Below, piece by piece: positions 13,190 through 15,218 of a stretch of 15,218 bases of DNA. The notes beneath the pieces were generated by a model that saw only the letters and a program-made list of their open reading frames with translations, made no database searches and was not told the DNA's origin. Position 1 is the first letter of the stretch; each line of letters starts with the position of its first letter. The translations under genes and the position numbers were made by a program. Source of the stretch: Saccoglossus kowalevskii (Eukaryota > Hemichordata > Enteropneusta > Harrimaniidae); assembly GCF_000003605.2 (NCBI RefSeq), contig NW_003110478.1, forward strand, positions 142,056 through 157,273, given 5' to 3'.

Positions 13190-13499
13190 ATATTAATGTT
13201 TGCGACTACTTGACAGGGCTGTGTGGCCATCTCTCTGTCAAATGGCAACTTTAATGCACTATCCTGGCATCAACCAGGCTCGGTCGAACACAAGCACCTG
13301 CGGACCTTAACCAAGATTTCCCCCCAAAGTCGCATTTGTTAGTGAATGAATCTCGGCCAGTGGAATTGGCCTTCCCATTGAGTCTGTGGTACACTCACCC
13401 AGGGTAGGGGTTGACCATTTAATGTTCAGCCTAAGGTAGGATTTGAACTTGGGTCTACTGATCATAAGTTTGATGCGACAACCACTATGCTACCAGTTC
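13190..13499 (-). mobile_element. tRNA-derived SINE, minus strand
   Basis: Read on the minus strand, the tRNA-like head starts near 13499. It has an A box TAGCATAGTGG (13482-13492) and a B box AGTTCAAATCC (13439-13449) at normal tRNA spacing, so a 72-base tRNA-related segment spans about 13428-13499. It cannot be a working tRNA gene: the acceptor arms do not pair convincingly. A GC-richer unique body follows to about 13190, clearly different from the AT-rich flanks. The 3' end is uncertain; a T9 run on the plus strand (13124-13132) may be the tail, extending the element to about 375 bp. No target duplication was found. The family is not identified. Confidence 0.7.
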
Positions 13500-14150
13500 T
13501 TTTGATTGTAAATATTATTTGGTTCAAGCTTCCACTCACCCAATGATATTTGAGTTATTTGTATATGAAAAAAATAGATCATAAGATTTGATCTCATTTC
13601 ATAAAATTTGATTTTATCCTATTTTTATTTTGTGAGTTTGTATAATTTGATTCTAAACTTTAAATTGAAAAGTAGAATTATTACCAATATTGTTGTCAGC
13701 TTAAATGATTTCAAGTTGTTACAGCTTACATGTATGACTGATATATATGCCAGATATTGAAAATGCCAAATAATGGCCATGCTCACATGGTTCTTACATA
13801 CTTTTGCAAGTTAAAATGGTCATTGTGCTTTGTCACTAGAGTGCACAAATTCATAGGAAAGGTATACATATTACATATTAATATATAATAAATGCAAATT
13901 TACTATATAGATTCCTTGTACATTAGATGACTGTGGTATCAACATAAGTTATTACAGTGCGCAATATGTTAGCCGTACCAAACAATATGACAGTAAGAAA
14001 AAAAAACACAAGTCACAATGGTGCTAACAGAAAAATTAATCCATGAAATAACATAAAATCTACATAGGTCAGTGAGTAATGGATCACCACATCACAAATG
14101 GCACTTACTCTTCAATGGGAGACTGACTTGTGTATCTATACTATAAAATT
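13500..14150. other. AT-rich region, no gene recognised
   Basis: Nothing coding was recognised. It contains one TACATGTA (13737-13744) and repeated GATTTGAT/AAATTTGATTTTA-like strings around 13575-13615, probably simple AT drift. Confidence 0.45.
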
Positions 14151-14235
14151 GGGTTACCTACTAGCATTGTACGCGCATAACTCAAGATAAAGCTGGGTTA
14201 ACTAGCAATGTACTTGCATAACGCAAGATAAAATT
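14151..14235. repeat. Degenerate tandem duplication, two ~43-bp units
   Basis: Unit 1 (14151-14194) and unit 2 (14195-14235) both run GGGTTA, ACTAGC, TGTAC, GCATAAC and CAAGATAAA in the same order. Outside a 3-base gap after GGGTTA, 34 of the first 38 aligned positions agree. Only two copies are present. The age and sharp unit boundary suggest a local duplication rather than a mobile element. Confidence 0.8.
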
Positions 14236-15218
14236 TATATTCAATATACTAAATGACAGTCAGCATGGTATACAATAAATAGTTTTATTTTTGTTTGGTT
14301 TGACATTTTTTTTTTTTTTTAAATTGGCAGAAATCGCTCGAAATGTCTTGTCAATGAGCAGCGTGTTATAAAATGACATGACACTGAGATAATGTTAATG
14401 ATTATATATTCTCAGTATAGTAAATACTTGAATTTACCATAATTTACACTACCTGAAAAAATAGCCTGATACATTACAATATTACCAAGGTTGAAAACAA
14501 CTGAAAGTGCACCATACATTTCTTAATCTATTTATGGACAATAGCATTTACACTGAATGAGACCTTGAGTGTAGCACTGATACTTATCTCAAACAAAATA
14601 TATCATTCTCAGGCATTCACACCGAAAGTGTGGCGAAACATGCAAGAAATCCCCACTGTTGACATTTAAATGACTACAAAAACTGCAACATATTTGCATA
14701 TTACACTGTTTTATTAGCCTCGGTCAAAGAAGGTATACCCTTTAAGATAAGAAGATTATACATCTGTAATTTCAAGGGCTGTACATGCTTGACAGAAAGA
14801 TGAGTTTAACAATATCACAGTTATATTTATAACAGATATATTATCTTAATGTTAAATCCTAAAAATCTAGCTGATCAAGATGCTGAGAGTTGAAGATATA
14901 ACATTATTATATCAGTGTCTCTTTAAACATTCTCTTTCTCTTATTTTATAAGCCAAGCAATATAAAATACATGTATTTGCAAGCATGTATTTTTTTCATT
15001 TATAATATCATGCCAAGATAAATGACATTGTTATCATGCAAAACAAATGAGGTATTACAATTTTCTAATGAATTTGTTTTCCAAATCCCAAATTGATGCG
15101 CAAAAGAATTTTAAATTTTTTATTTAAAATTGTCATTAAAATATTATTTTTCATAGAAAATTAAAAAATTTATTCTTAGACTATTTTTTTTTTTTATTTG
15201 GTTGAAGGCAAAAATGAG
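14236..15218. other. AT-rich window end, no gene recognised
   Basis: No exon, RNA gene or element end was recognised. It holds a T15 run (14306-14320), TACATGTA at 14968-14975, and strongly A/T-biased sequence from about 15060 to the end. Confidence 0.45.

Noticed and set aside
14109-14140. 32-bp minus-strand mini-exon between TTTATAG and GTAAGT
   Set aside because: Too short to judge; no partner exons found and the acceptor is weak, so it is likely coincidence.

Overview
The window is eukaryotic nuclear DNA: AT-rich (about two thirds A+T by eye), with one spliced protein gene, GT-AG introns of 350-610 bp, many homopolymer runs and short degenerate repeats. The gene is a metazoan ciliary/flagellar tektin. 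The gene itself does not fix the phylum. The base composition, the compact introns and seven copies of the palindrome TACATGTA suggest a marine invertebrate, possibly a lophotrochozoan such as a mollusc; this is inference.

Layout. 1-1613: 3' flank of the gene, holding a well-preserved ~407-bp inverted-repeat element (492-898) flanked by a 7-bp direct repeat. 1614-5800: the tektin-4 gene on the minus strand. It has six coding exons (5056-5631, 4637-4707, 3885-4028, 3178-3400, 2547-2701, 1862-2078) that join in frame into a 461-residue protein with the tektin signature [10 protein letters not shown] probable small 5'UTR intron lies upstream, and CCAAT, CRE-like and X-box-like sites lie at about 5898-5966. 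6060-8510: non-coding DNA with palindromes, a TATA-box candidate, a GC-richer degenerate repeat (about 7765-7985), a 36-bp near-perfect palindrome bracketed by 7-bp direct repeats (8377-8426), and two CTCF-like 14-mers 50 bp apart. 8510-11036: AT-rich DNA with no recognisable gene and one candidate 76-bp minus-strand intron. 11037-11194: a 150-bp MITE-like element bounded by TTAA. 11195-13190: AT-rich, nothing recognised. About 13190-13499: a tRNA-derived SINE on the minus strand with A and B boxes. 13500-15218: AT-rich, with a degenerate tandem duplication at 14151-14235.

No new multi-gene system is visible. The informative content is a complete tektin-4 gene model with candidate ciliary (RFX-type) control sites, plus several small non-autonomous mobile elements whose ends and target duplications can be read directly. 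Splice joins come from reading frame and splice consensus, not transcripts.
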